Source: DASVDE01 sp035558955
Lineage (GTDB): Bacteria > Actinomycetota > Thermoleophilia > Solirubrobacterales > 70-9
Reading direction: 5' to 3'
NCBI GenBank assembly: GCA_035558955.1
Contig: DATMBX010000059.1
Coordinates: 1-18,363, forward strand
DNA: 18,363 nucleotides
Within the stretch, counting starts at the first letter, position 1. The number at the start of each line of letters is the position of its first letter. A model generated the notes under the pieces. The model was given only the letters and a program-made list of their open reading frames with translations, had not been told where the DNA came from and made no database searches. Shown in pieces: positions 9,101 through 15,173 of the stretch. The translations under genes were made by a program, and so were the position numbers.

Positions 9101-9757
9101 CTCCTGATGCGCCTCAAAGGCGGCACTAAACGAGGCGCGCACCCTCAACTCACCGCGACGCTGATCCCACGCGCGGGCGACGCCAACATCGCCGCCCTCT
9201 CGGTCGCCTTCCCGCGCTCGGAGTTCCTCGAGAACGCCCACATCCGCACGGTCTGCACGAGGGCCGATTTCGCCGCTTCCAACTGCCCCGCGGGAGCGAT
9301 CTACGGCAGAGCCACCGCCTACACCCCGATCCTCGACGACCCGTTGCAGGCGAACGTCTACCTGCGCTCCTCGAGCAACCTCCTTCCCGACGTAGTCCCC
9401 GACTTCCGCGGCCCACCGACCCTGCCTTTGAGAATCGAATCGGCCGGCCGTGTCGACTCGATCAACGGCGGCATCCGCAACACCTTCGACCTGATCCCAG
9501 ACGCCCCGGTGAGCAGAGTCATCTTCAGCCTCCAAGGCGGCAAAAAGGGCCTCCTGGTCAACTCCCGAGACATCTGCGCCCGTACCTACCGCGCCAAAGT
9601 GATCTACACAGCCCACAACGGCGCCCGCCACGTGCAGCGGCCGAAGATGGTGGCGAGTTGTGGGAGAGCGCGGAGAGGCAAACGGGGCAAGAAGCGCCGC
9701 GGGCACGGGGGCAACACAAGGCTTCTGCACCAGCGCGCTGTCACCTCACAGCGCTAA
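6128..9757 (+). CDS. Large secreted multi-module protein
   Basis: The protein has 1209 aa. The ATG at 6128 overlaps the preceding stop (ATGA) and is followed directly by a signal peptide (MKRTALLGAVALLALIAPAT, cleavage near residue 23), which rules out longer in-frame starts. Residues ~58-158 repeat the module seen inside the upstream protein (DLPYNAT, ALPSIG). Residues ~163-270 resemble a DUF11-type beta domain (DNVGDAATAGPITLTVKLPSG). Then come four related ~180-aa modules at ~351-545, 562-735, 788-960 and 990-1160. Their marks are a hydrophobic strand, LPPGF/FPPGM/LPPGL, then C and CP(x)nS-x-IG/VG with a glycine. The tail (~1178-1195) is Lys/Arg-rich (ARRGKRGKKRRGHGG) after a Cys, like the neighbour's. 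It is exported and probably cell-wall or matrix associated; function is unknown. The overlap implies a matched amount of the two large proteins. Confidence 0.88.
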   Translation: MKRTALLGAVALLALIAPATAAAGPIFNLDMHHAQTNFPPGGAPVEIFKPPTQQGSAQASEIQQYAFTATGGAYKLRFGADTTVDLPYNATTAQVRAALVALPSIGAANVDVSGGMNPDDPGEPRGGTNQFRFSVRFTGSLALTDVPELVVSDGAAPLRLNPQYWFDLDNVGDAATAGPITLTVKLPSGISRYSVRTASEGLHVDWSCPGSPGDTTVTCTTSESISRHKGELGLALIVDVRANICGASPTCDKTAVATVTGGGAPPAPPAVGCAVGIAACARETAHISPEEAGFGILPETFVPDFFETDGLTPERQAGAHPDLLTVPFDFTTVEDQDPFTQPFRKAESDSIRNLNVDLPPGFIGNPTAVGECPAADFILQDCPLSSVIGFLYVRTPPFFNLGGTYSNVRQSVFNMSHPRGSVSDLAFVFFSNPVHIRASLDPANRYAITTRVPDINESLPPLDQKLTVWGVPADPSHDAQRCSPAATRDCPTDIEVKPFLTVPSQCEADNAFRLHHYDSWQDPGEYGPDLTYTMPGKMTGCEKPRFDPSVQLNPTGRQANTPTGLDVSIQLPQNENPDALATPPVKSTVVRFPPGMTVNPAFADGLDGCTLAQIGLGTNNPVACPDNSRIGEVFLTTPLLPRALEGSMYLAKQDQNPFGSTFAMYMAVHDTEERGVLLKIPGRIDLDQSTGQITTTFDDLPQFPFDDFTLSFRSGQRAPLVNPPSCGTQRIEVQITSYAQPNEVLDASNTYEVNEGPNGTPCPASSNSRPFDPKMNAGTLNPTAGAHSPFVFRLTRSDTEQDISRVTTVLPPGLSAKLAGVSQCPDSAISQISTAEGTGQAEFDSPHCPANSLVGQLNAGVGAGTNPNYFGGKVYLAGPYRDAPLSFITVVPAIAGPYDFGSVVVRIAAYLDPKTAQAKAISDPFPPIVHGVLLHIRDIRLNLNRDQFTLNPTNCSPMSVDGSILSDLGALASPSSRFQVGECASLGFKPKLLMRLKGGTKRGAHPQLTATLIPRAGDANIAALSVAFPRSEFLENAHIRTVCTRADFAASNCPAGAIYGRATAYTPILDDPLQANVYLRSSSNLLPDVVPDFRGPPTLPLRIESAGRVDSINGGIRNTFDLIPDAPVSRVIFSLQGGKKGLLVNSRDICARTYRAKVIYTAHNGARHVQRPKMVASCGRARRGKRGKKRRGHGGNTRLLHQRAVTSQR

Positions 9758-9910
9758 AACACACCACACACTCAACAGGTACCAAGCAAACACCCATACG
9801 GGTATTTTGTGCTGCCAAACAACACTGTACTTCATTAACCACACTTTAAGTGGAGTAACAAAACACTTGACACACTCCCTTTCGACCAGAGAGTGTGCGC
9901 CCACTACATA
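9758..9910 (+). promoter_or_regulatory. AT-richer intergenic promoter region with inverted repeats
   Basis: This stretch is clearly less GC-rich than its surroundings. It contains a small stem (accc-atac-gggt, 9792-9803) followed by attttg that may end the upstream operon, an 11-bp palindrome cactt-t-aagtg (9842-9852), a TTGACA hexamer (9867-9872), and a perfect 7-bp inverted repeat cacactc/gagtgtg (9871-9877, 9891-9897) that overlaps the TTGACA. A tacata (9905-9910) could be a -10 box, with ttcgac (9881-9886) as a poor -35. The layout suggests a promoter with an operator across it; the exact boxes are uncertain. Confidence 0.4.
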
Positions 9911-10047
9911 AAGAGGCGCCGGGGCCCCAACAACGCCTGCTGGAGAACCCCGACGCCATGAGCCAATGGGCTGACACCCATCGGCACTGGGTGAGGTTAC
10001 TCGAACATTGCCCAGTATTCAATACCGGGTTACTGCCCGGAGGAGGA
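9911..10047 (+). promoter_or_regulatory. Structured 5' leader of the 328-aa secreted protein gene
   Basis: About 140 nt lie between the putative promoter and the start. Several short stems are visible: agcc/ggct around aat near 9961-9971, accca/tgggt near 9977-9993, actggg/cccagt bridging about 9987-10017, and ccggg/cccgg (10025-10029, 10036-10040), which abuts the Shine-Dalgarno aggagga (10041-10047). The frame is open back to 9895, but that extension would put 52 residues before the signal peptide, so I treat it as leader. I do not recognise a known riboswitch class. Confidence 0.35.
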
Positions 10048-10050
10048 ACT

Positions 10051-11037
10051 ATGTTGCTGCCCAGATCTATCCAAAAGACTCCGGTCGCGATCTTCGCGAT
10101 CGGTTTGCTGTTCGCTCTCGCCCCGAGTTCCGCGCTGGCGGCTCCCACGGCGACGACCGAGACAGCCACGGAAGTGGCTGCTACCACCGCAACACTGAAT
10201 GCCACCATTTCCGCAGAGGGTCACAGAACCGACTATCTCTTCGGCTACGGCACATCTCCAGATATCTCCGAAATGACTAGCGCTACGCCGAAAGAAACTA
10301 CGAGTTCGGGTTCTCCGGTTGTGGTGAGTGCAAGACTCTCCGGTCTCGGACTTGGAACCACCTACTATTTTGCGATCGCTACCCACGATCTGGTGACAGA
10401 CAAATACATAGTTGGCGAAGTGCGGAGTTTCGCCACCCTCAGCGCCGACAACGGAATGCAGTTCATGGCGGCTGAATACCCAGCCACGATTGGCGGCTCG
10501 CTCGGACTAGAACGAGTATTTGAAGCGGGCGGCGGTCTCTTTACAGTAGATTGCAGAACCCGCAATCTGAGTGGATCATTCCCGGAAGCCAGCGCCTCAC
10601 TCACCCTCACGCCGGAACTGAAATCCTGCGGAGGTTCATTCGGCGTTATCACTGTCAAAATGAATAGCTGCCACTACGTATTCGATGTCAATCGCAATTA
10701 CGGGGTTTATGCTGGCGGCTTCGCCGTCTCCTGTGACAAAGAAGGCGATACCATCGACTATGCCAGCAGCGTCGGGTGTACTGTTAAGGTGCCGGCGCAG
10801 TCGATTCCGAGAACGTCAGGCATCCAGTATCAGAACACCGGTCCGCTCAACGCACGCGTAATTTCAGCACAGGGGTGGGCCTGGAACCTCAGATGGACGA
10901 CGGGAGGGACAAGAATCTGCCAGCTCGGCGGCCTATCGGCTTCCGGCGAAGATGGCTCCATGGCGTCGTTCAATGGAACAACCCTGAAAGCAACTAATGA
11001 AGAGGATGCTCAGACGGAGTTCTATGTAGCCGGATGA
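10051..11037 (+). CDS. Secreted FN3-like plus Cys-rich domain protein
   Basis: The protein has 328 aa. The start at 10051 is supported by aggagga at 10041-10047 and an immediate signal peptide (MLLPRSIQKT, hydrophobic core, SALA-AP cleavage near residue 30). Residues ~35-130 form an FN3-like domain (TATEVAATTATLNATI ... TDYLFGYG ... LGTTYYFAIATHD), a type common in Solirubrobacterales surface proteins. The rest is a compact unrecognised domain with six or more Cys (TVDC, LKSCGG, MNSCHYVF, FAVSCDK, VGCTVK, RICQLGG), consistent with disulphides outside the cell. Codon use differs from neighbours: two 60-nt lines I counted by hand have 31/60 GC, against about 39/60 in a line of the upstream gene, hinting at recent acquisition. 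It is probably monocistronic, with its own promoter and a strong terminator. Confidence 0.85.
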   Translation: MLLPRSIQKTPVAIFAIGLLFALAPSSALAAPTATTETATEVAATTATLNATISAEGHRTDYLFGYGTSPDISEMTSATPKETTSSGSPVVVSARLSGLGLGTTYYFAIATHDLVTDKYIVGEVRSFATLSADNGMQFMAAEYPATIGGSLGLERVFEAGGGLFTVDCRTRNLSGSFPEASASLTLTPELKSCGGSFGVITVKMNSCHYVFDVNRNYGVYAGGFAVSCDKEGDTIDYASSVGCTVKVPAQSIPRTSGIQYQNTGPLNARVISAQGWAWNLRWTTGGTRICQLGGLSASGEDGSMASFNGTTLKATNEEDAQTEFYVAG

Positions 11038-11080
11038 GGATGGATCTGCTGGTCAATCCAGCCTGATCCATGACGACAGA

Positions 11081-11115
11081 GCCGGGCCATGGGCACCCAT
11101 GGCCCGGCGTTGTTT
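11081..11115 (+). terminator. Strong intrinsic terminator
   Basis: A perfect 13-bp stem, gccgggccatggg (11081-11093) with cccatggcccggc (11096-11108), is followed by gttgttt. It lies 43 nt beyond the stop of the secreted-protein gene. A weaker stem (tggatc/gatcca with ctgg/ccag inside, 11041-11070) precedes it. Confidence 0.9.
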
Positions 11116-11118
11116 CCC

Positions 11119-11400
11119 ATGACCGTAAATCGGCTCCTCCACCTTTCACAACCGGTTCCGGCGGCGCTGCTCTCCCAGGTGCGGCAGGCAGCCCGCGACG
11201 GCGTCGGTATCGACATAATGCTTCGCCGTTGTCTCGCCGGTAACACTGAGTTCGTCGATTCCCTGATCGACTCAGCCGAGGACCGGCCCGCAGGCGAACT
11301 CTTCCAGTTGCTGCGAGTCCAGAATGCAACCTTCGAGTGCCTCACCGTCGCGGTCATCGACGAGCACACCCGCGCATCAGAGAGCCTGACCTCTGCCTAG
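11119..11400 (+). pseudogene. Truncated PucR-like regulator N-terminal fragment
   Basis: The open frame from ATG 11119 gives 93 aa: PVPAALLSQVRQAARDGVGI, MLRRCLAGNTEFVDSLI, LLRVQNATFECLTVAVIDEHTRASE. From memory this matches the helical N-terminal region of PucR-type (CdaR-like) regulators abundant in Thermoleophilia, whose full length is several hundred residues with a C-terminal helix-turn-helix. After the TAG at 11398-11400 the same frame reads ERRAESARRA, which resembles the family's next segment, so the stop looks premature. The upstream part is also missing: the frame begins four nt after the terminator's T-run and has no Shine-Dalgarno sequence. The conserved pattern recurs in degraded form at 16291-16571. 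A short stand-alone protein is the alternative. Confidence 0.6.
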
Positions 11401-11579
11401 GAACGCCGCGCCGAGTCGGCGCGCCGCGCGGCGTGGGGCTTCGCGTGTTTCAAAGGTGGCCCTCGACGGTGCTTGACCGCTGATGACTGGGGCCACTTCG
11501 CGGCTACTTCCCCCCTGTCACGCTCGCCTGCCGTCCCGAGCAGAGTTAGGAATTCCGCTGCAGTCGCGCCAACCGGGAC
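11401..11579. other. Intergenic segment between two convergent remnants
   Basis: There is no gene. Immediately after the stop lies an 8-bp inverted repeat (cgcgccga-g-tcggcgcg, 11407-11423) and a gccgcgcggc palindrome (11423-11432), without a T-run. The first ~30 nt may still be decayed coding sequence of the PucR-like fragment. From about 11560 the sequence resembles the DNA following a second copy of the neighbouring gene's 3' end near 16228. Confidence 0.5.
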
Positions 11580-13159
11580 TCAGCCGGTCGGGGCGATCGC
11601 CTCGATCCAGTCCCAGCGGCGGCCGCATAGATCGCTTGCTCTGTCGACGGGGACGGCGACGGTGGGGCCGAGGCGGGCGCCTCGGCGGGGGGCGGCGGCG
11701 ACCAGGGAGATGTCCTCGGGAGGAGCGCCGAGCTGGTTGGCGAGCCCGAGCAGGCCGAGGCCGACCGTCTCCGAGCAGTTCGGGAGGCCCGTGGCGGCGC
11801 CCCGGCCCCCGACGGGGTAGTGGAAGAGGAGGCGGAAGGTCGCGGTCGGGGGCAGGCGCCAGACCTCGTAGTCCTCGCCCAGCCAGGCGCGTTTGTAGGG
11901 GAGGGACGGGCGACTCTGGAAGGAAGAGCGGGGCACGACGAGGAGCGGATAGTCGAGCAGGGCTCTGTAGTCGAGACGGTCGGTGTCGAAGGGCTCCTCC
12001 CCGGCGCTCGTTGCGTCCCCATGAAGCGGAACCCGCGCCTCTTCGGGGTCGATGGCGCCGTTGGGGGCGAGGTCGCGCAAGAAGTAGCGGGCGTATGGGT
12101 TGCGCTCGACGATAAGCGCCGGACCCTCCCCCGCGAAGCGCTCGTCGATCTGGCGTAGCTCGGCGAGGCGGTCGTGGGGAGCGAGGACGACGTTGGCGGA
12201 GGCGAGGACAGCGCAGGCGAAGAGGGCGACGGCGAAGAGAGACAGCCCCAGGCCGGGCCATCTCGAGGCGACCGACAACCCGAGGGCCACCGTGACGGCG
12301 AGAAGCGCGGCGAGGGCGACGGTGGCAAGCGGAAGGGTGGAGCCGGGTCCTCGCCGGACCGGGGAACGAGCACGGCGACCAGCGCGGCGAGCGCGAGTAG
12401 GCAGGGAATCCACGCGGTGAAACGCATTCGCGGTCCATTTCCCCCCAAATGCGTTTCACCGTGGGGGCGTGGGGGGAGGCGGTGGGCTGGGAGCGTCGAT
12501 TCTGGAGCGCCAGCGCCAAGGCCAGAGCGAGGAGTGTGGCGGCGGCCAATTCCCTCGTCCCTCCCAGTCGCGCGTAGCCGAAGATCAGCGCCGGGGTGGC
12601 GGCGGCGAAGGCGAGGAGCGCCCGCGAGCGGGGGTCGAGCTGCGGCGATCTGCCAGAGGCAGAGAACGAGGAGCGCGCCGAGGACGGCGAGGTAGGGCTG
12701 GAAGTGCCAGGCGGCCTCGCCACCGAGGAGCTGCTGCGCGACAGCGAAGGGGAGGACGGCGCCGCCAGGATCGCCCTCGGCGATCGCCAGCCAGCCCGGG
12801 GCGTCGGAGAGCTCGCCGTAGGCGGCAAAGGTCGGCTCGCCGGAGAGGACGACGGGAGCGGCGAAGAGCGCGAAGACGCCGAGGGCGGCGGCTACCGGCC
12901 ACGGGTCGGGGCGGCCGAAGCGCCAAGGCAGCGAGGAGGCGGGGCCGACACCGGCGAGGAGAATCGCCAGTGTCGCGGCGAGCGCGATGCCGGCGCCGGC
13001 GAGCGTGGCGAGCTGGGTGACGAGGACCAGGGTGGCGAGGCCGACGGGGACGACGAGGGCGCCCGACAGGCGCTTGCCGGAAAGGGCGTCTACGAGCAGG
13101 CCCAGGCCGGCGCAGAGGGCGAGCAGAAGAAGCGGGTAGGCGATCCATGCAGCGCTCAC
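11580..13159 (-). pseudogene. Decayed multi-membrane-segment protein gene
   Basis: Three reading frames must be joined. The first (GTG 13159 to ~12650) encodes hydrophobic segments (AAWIAYPLLLLALCAGLGLL, VVPVGLATLVLVTQLATLAG, WPVAAALGVFALFAAPVVL, LAVLGALLVLCLWQIAA). The second frame (~12650-12500) continues with RALLAFAAATPALIFGYARL and LAAATLLALALALALQ. After a 14-bp inverted repeat the sequence resumes (MRFTAWIPCLLALAALV, first frame), then shifts near 12345 into the frame ending at 11580: LPLATVALAALLAVTVAL, DRLAELRQIDERFAGEGPAL, RNPYARYFLRDLAPNGAI, YEVWRLPP, DWIEAIAPTG. I recall intact relatives in Thermoleophilia as large polytopic membrane proteins, possibly envelope polysaccharide related, with a longer middle region, so an internal deletion plus at least two frameshifts is inferred. 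The third frame alone could still make a 277-aa product. Confidence 0.65.
12415..12461. repeat. 14-bp inverted repeat at the deletion junction
   Basis: cggtgaaacgcatt (12415-12428) and its exact complement (12448-12461) flank a 19-nt loop. The repeat lies exactly where the hydrophobic reading frame of the decayed membrane-protein gene is interrupted. Similar words (gtgaaacgcat) occur at the start of the lipoprotein gene (near 14457). It may be a rearrangement scar or a hairpin. Confidence 0.7.
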
Positions 13160-13195
13160 GACAAGATCACCAGCTGCGAAGGACTATCGGAGCGG

Positions 13196-13657
13196 CTAAT
13201 AGATCACGGCCCTTCTCACCCGTCCGCGACGGTCGAACCTCACCGCCAGGACCAGATAGTCGCCGTCGCCGCCAACGATGTAGTCCCATTCCCGGTACTT
13301 CCACTCCACTGTGAGGCGCTTCCCGGCAGTTCCACTCCGCCGGTAGGAGCGATGTCGGGGCGAACCGAGGTCAGGTTGCGGCGGCCCGAGCATCTGGAGA
13401 ACGGAGAGTCGGGTTCGACCAAGGAGCAAATCGCATTCGCTGAGGCCGACCGCCTGTTGAGTTCGAGGTCCGTTCCGGAACCGCTCCGGCACGGGCTGCG
13501 AATTCCACTCAGCTTGAGAGAAACGGAAGTCGGCACAATCGACGCCCCCGGCCGCGACGACGATCTTGTGCTTGACCTCGCCGCCGCCCCAGACCACCGC
13601 CCAAATGAGGAGTCCGAGGGCCAGGGCTGCCAGGCCCAGCTTCGTCGGCAACCGCAC
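13196..13657 (-). CDS. Membrane-anchored BamE/SmpA-like small protein
   Basis: The protein has 153 aa, with GTG at 13657 preceded by ggag at about the right spacing. Residues ~6-24 form an N-terminal hydrophobic anchor or signal (LGLAALALGLLIWAVVWGG) without a lipobox. The rest is an extracytoplasmic domain: CDLLLGRTRLSVLQMLGPPQ, then WDYIVGGDGDYLVLAVRFD, then GRVRRAVI. The pattern L-x-G-x-(T/R)-x-x-x-V-x-x-x-L-G-x-P followed by a strand ending in V-x-F-D-x-x-G-x-V is characteristic of the BamE/SmpA fold, which in actinobacteria occurs in anchored proteins of unknown role. It lies 36 nt upstream of the decayed membrane-protein gene on the same strand, so it may once have been co-transcribed with it. 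Confidence 0.72.
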   Translation of the reverse strand: MRLPTKLGLAALALGLLIWAVVWGGGEVKHKIVVAAGGVDCADFRFSQAEWNSQPVPERFRNGPRTQQAVGLSECDLLLGRTRLSVLQMLGPPQPDLGSPRHRSYRRSGTAGKRLTVEWKYREWDYIVGGDGDYLVLAVRFDRRGRVRRAVIY

Positions 13658-13669
13658 TAAGAGCTCCAG

Positions 13670-13759
13670 CTAGCCGATCGGGACCACATCGCCCGAGAGG
13701 GCGACGCGCAGGCGTCTGACCAGGGTCGAATCCGATGCGGGAGCCTCGTTCACGGTCAT
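13670..13759 (-). CDS. Possible 29-aa small ORF
   Basis: On the minus strand ATG at 13759 opens a 29-codon frame (MTVNEAPASDSTLVRRLRVA ... VVPIG) that stops at 13670, 12 nt before the GTG of the BamE-like gene. The Shine-Dalgarno match is poor (aggttg). It could be a leader peptide, a remnant of a larger gene, or chance. It is listed because it fills the only gap in this strand's gene series. Confidence 0.2.
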   Translation of the reverse strand: MTVNEAPASDSTLVRRLRVALSGDVVPIG

Positions 13760-13771
13760 CAACCTAGTTCA

Positions 13772-13789
13772 GGCGGGGCCGTTTCCGCC
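13772..13789 (-). terminator. Weak hairpin after the lipoprotein gene
   Basis: A 5-bp stem (ggcgg/ccgcc, read on either strand) with an 8-nt loop lies just past the lipoprotein stop codon on the minus strand. There is no T-run, so termination here would be weak and read-through into the BamE-like gene is possible. Confidence 0.25.
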
Positions 13790-13794
13790 AGGCC

Positions 13795-14457
13795 TCAATA
13801 GATCACCGTCGGGCCGACCGAGACCACCTTCCAGGTGCCGTCTTCCTCTCTGAGGGCGTTGGCGTAGATCTTGTTGGTGTCGGGGCGGGTGTAGATGAGG
13901 AAGGCGTGGCCCTCGCCGACCCGCAGGCTGAGGACATAGTCGATCTGGGCCTCTTCGTCGAAGGCGCTGGGCGGGACGCCGGCGGCGAAGGCTCTCATCG
14001 TCTCCGCGCAGGCGGCATTGCCGCGCTTGTCGCCGCTCCCCAGGCTCTCGAACTCCGCCCGCTGCTCGACGGCGAGGTAGGAGCAGGCCGTCGCCCAGTC
14101 GGCGGCGGCGCGGGCGTCGAGGAAGGCCTGCAGGATCGCGGTGACCTCGTCGCGCTCCTGCGCCGAGGCCTCGAGCCCCCAGGTCTGGATGCTGTTGTCC
14201 CCGCCTCTGGAGACGGGGACGCCGGGGGCGGCCTTCTTGGACCCCTCTTCGGGCTCGGGGGGGCTGGAGGTGTCGAGGGGCTCCCGCCCGCCGCCGCCGG
14301 AGCCCTGCTGGCCGGAGTCGCCTTGCGAACCGCCGTCCCCCTGCTGAGCGGTGGCGCCGGCCGCGCCTGAGGTGGCGGTCGTCTCTTCGTCCCCGCCACC
14401 GCAGCCGGCGAGGGCGAGGGCGGCGAAGACGATGAGAAGGATCGGGATGCGTTTCAC
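13795..14457 (-). CDS. Lipoprotein with low-complexity linker and NTF2-like domain
   Basis: The protein has 220 aa, with a GTG start at 14457. It begins with KRIPILLIVFAALALAGC: a basic start, a hydrophobic core and a clear lipobox (LAGC, Cys at residue 18), so it should be lipid-anchored outside the membrane. Residues ~19-85 form a Gly/Ser/Gln/Glu/Pro-rich flexible linker. Residues ~95-220 form a globular domain: ERDEVTAILQAFLDARAAAD, WATACSYL, then strands YVLSLRVGEGHAFLIY and WKVVSVGP. The helix with W-x-x-A-C-x-x-L and a closing curved sheet resemble the NTF2-like/DUF4878-type fold common in actinobacterial lipoproteins. The gene starts 17 nt after the decapeptide-repeat gene, suggesting one operon. 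A ligand or enzymatic role is not evident. Confidence 0.85.
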   Translation of the reverse strand: MKRIPILLIVFAALALAGCGGGDEETTATSGAAGATAQQGDGGSQGDSGQQGSGGGGREPLDTSSPPEPEEGSKKAAPGVPVSRGGDNSIQTWGLEASAQERDEVTAILQAFLDARAAADWATACSYLAVEQRAEFESLGSGDKRGNAACAETMRAFAAGVPPSAFDEEAQIDYVLSLRVGEGHAFLIYTRPDTNKIYANALREEDGTWKVVSVGPTVIY

Positions 14458-14474
14458 TGGCGCCCGAAAGACTC

Positions 14475-15173
14475 TCAGCGGTAGAGCAGGATGTAGAAGG
14501 GGGTGGAGATTTTCGCGCCGGCGCTGTTGTAGGTCTGCACCTCTACTCTCGGCAAGCCGCAGGAGCCGCCGATCTCCACGTTGGCGATCACCCCGTCGGT
14601 GTCGATTTTCCTCGCCGTCACCTGCGCGCCGCGGGGATTGAAGGCGGGGACGGTTACGCAGTAGACGCCGGTGCCCGTTTTTCTCACGTCGGCGGGGCTG
14701 AGGCCCTTGGAGAGGTTGGTGTTGAGGATGCCGTTCTCATCGACGTCGCCGAACACGACCGGCTGGGCGGAGTCGGCCGTGGTGGCGGAATCGGCGAAGC
14801 TCGCTCTCGGCACCTGCGTCAGGCTCGACTCGACGATCTGATCGCCGGTGATCGCGTCCGGTCCCACCTTGTCGTTGGTGATCGCCTGGTAGGCGATCTT
14901 GTCCGTCGCCACCGACCCCCCGGCGAGGATGCGCCCGTCGACGGCCCCCGACTCGATCTTCGGTGAGGTGACCGCTTTGGCCTTGATCTTCGGGGTGACC
15001 ACCGCGTTCTTGCGCAGTTTGTTCGCGGTGACGGCGCCGGGGCGAAGCTCAGGCGCCCCAACCGACTTCGGCGCCAGCCCCGCCGCATAGGCGCCGGCCC
15101 CCGACACCGCGACGAAAAGCGCCAGCGTCGCGGTGACGTTGGCGTAGCTGAGGTGCGATCGCAGCCTTCTCAT
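14475..15173 (-). CDS. Exported protein with decapeptide repeats
   Basis: The protein has 232 aa. Its ATG at 15173 overlaps the previous gene's stop (ATGA, 15173-15170), and aaggtgaagag precedes it. The N-terminus MRRLRSHLSYANVTATLALF is an anchor or signal sequence I have seen on many Thermoleophilia proteins. Residues 37-116 are eight exact 10-residue repeats of the form (A/S)-(V/I)-T-x-x-K-(I/L)-x-x-x (AVTANKLRKN, AVVTPKIKAK, AVTSPKIESG, AITNDKVGPD). The C-terminal ~100 residues carry two Cys (VYCVTVPAF, GGSCGLPRVEV) and end in TPFYILLY, looking like a beta head domain. A stalk-and-head surface protein is the natural reading, analogous in layout to the collagen-like protein at 809 (inference). 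No catalytic residues are recognised. Confidence 0.85.
   Translation of the reverse strand: MRRLRSHLSYANVTATLALFVAVSGAGAYAAGLAPKSVGAPELRPGAVTANKLRKNAVVTPKIKAKAVTSPKIESGAVDGRILAGGSVATDKIAYQAITNDKVGPDAITGDQIVESSLTQVPRASFADSATTADSAQPVVFGDVDENGILNTNLSKGLSPADVRKTGTGVYCVTVPAFNPRGAQVTARKIDTDGVIANVEIGGSCGLPRVEVQTYNSAGAKISTPFYILLYR
14826..15065 (-). repeat. Eight decapeptide repeats within the exported protein
   Basis: Residues 37-116 align in blocks of exactly ten with no insertion. Alternating A/S-V/I at positions 1-2 and K-I/L/V at 6-7 are kept, while the DNA of each unit is diverged. This points to a regular beta-solenoid or a fibre rather than to recent tandem duplication. Confidence 0.85.

Noticed and set aside
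9895..10050. 52-residue N-terminal extension of the 328-aa protein
   Set aside because: A strong Shine-Dalgarno sequence and signal peptide occur at 10051; the upstream part holds paired stems and would bury the signal peptide.
12596..13660. 354-aa plus-strand frame
   Set aside because: Glu/Gly/Arg-rich shadow opposite the decayed membrane-protein gene and BamE-like gene; the minus strand carries the hydrophobic segments and motifs.
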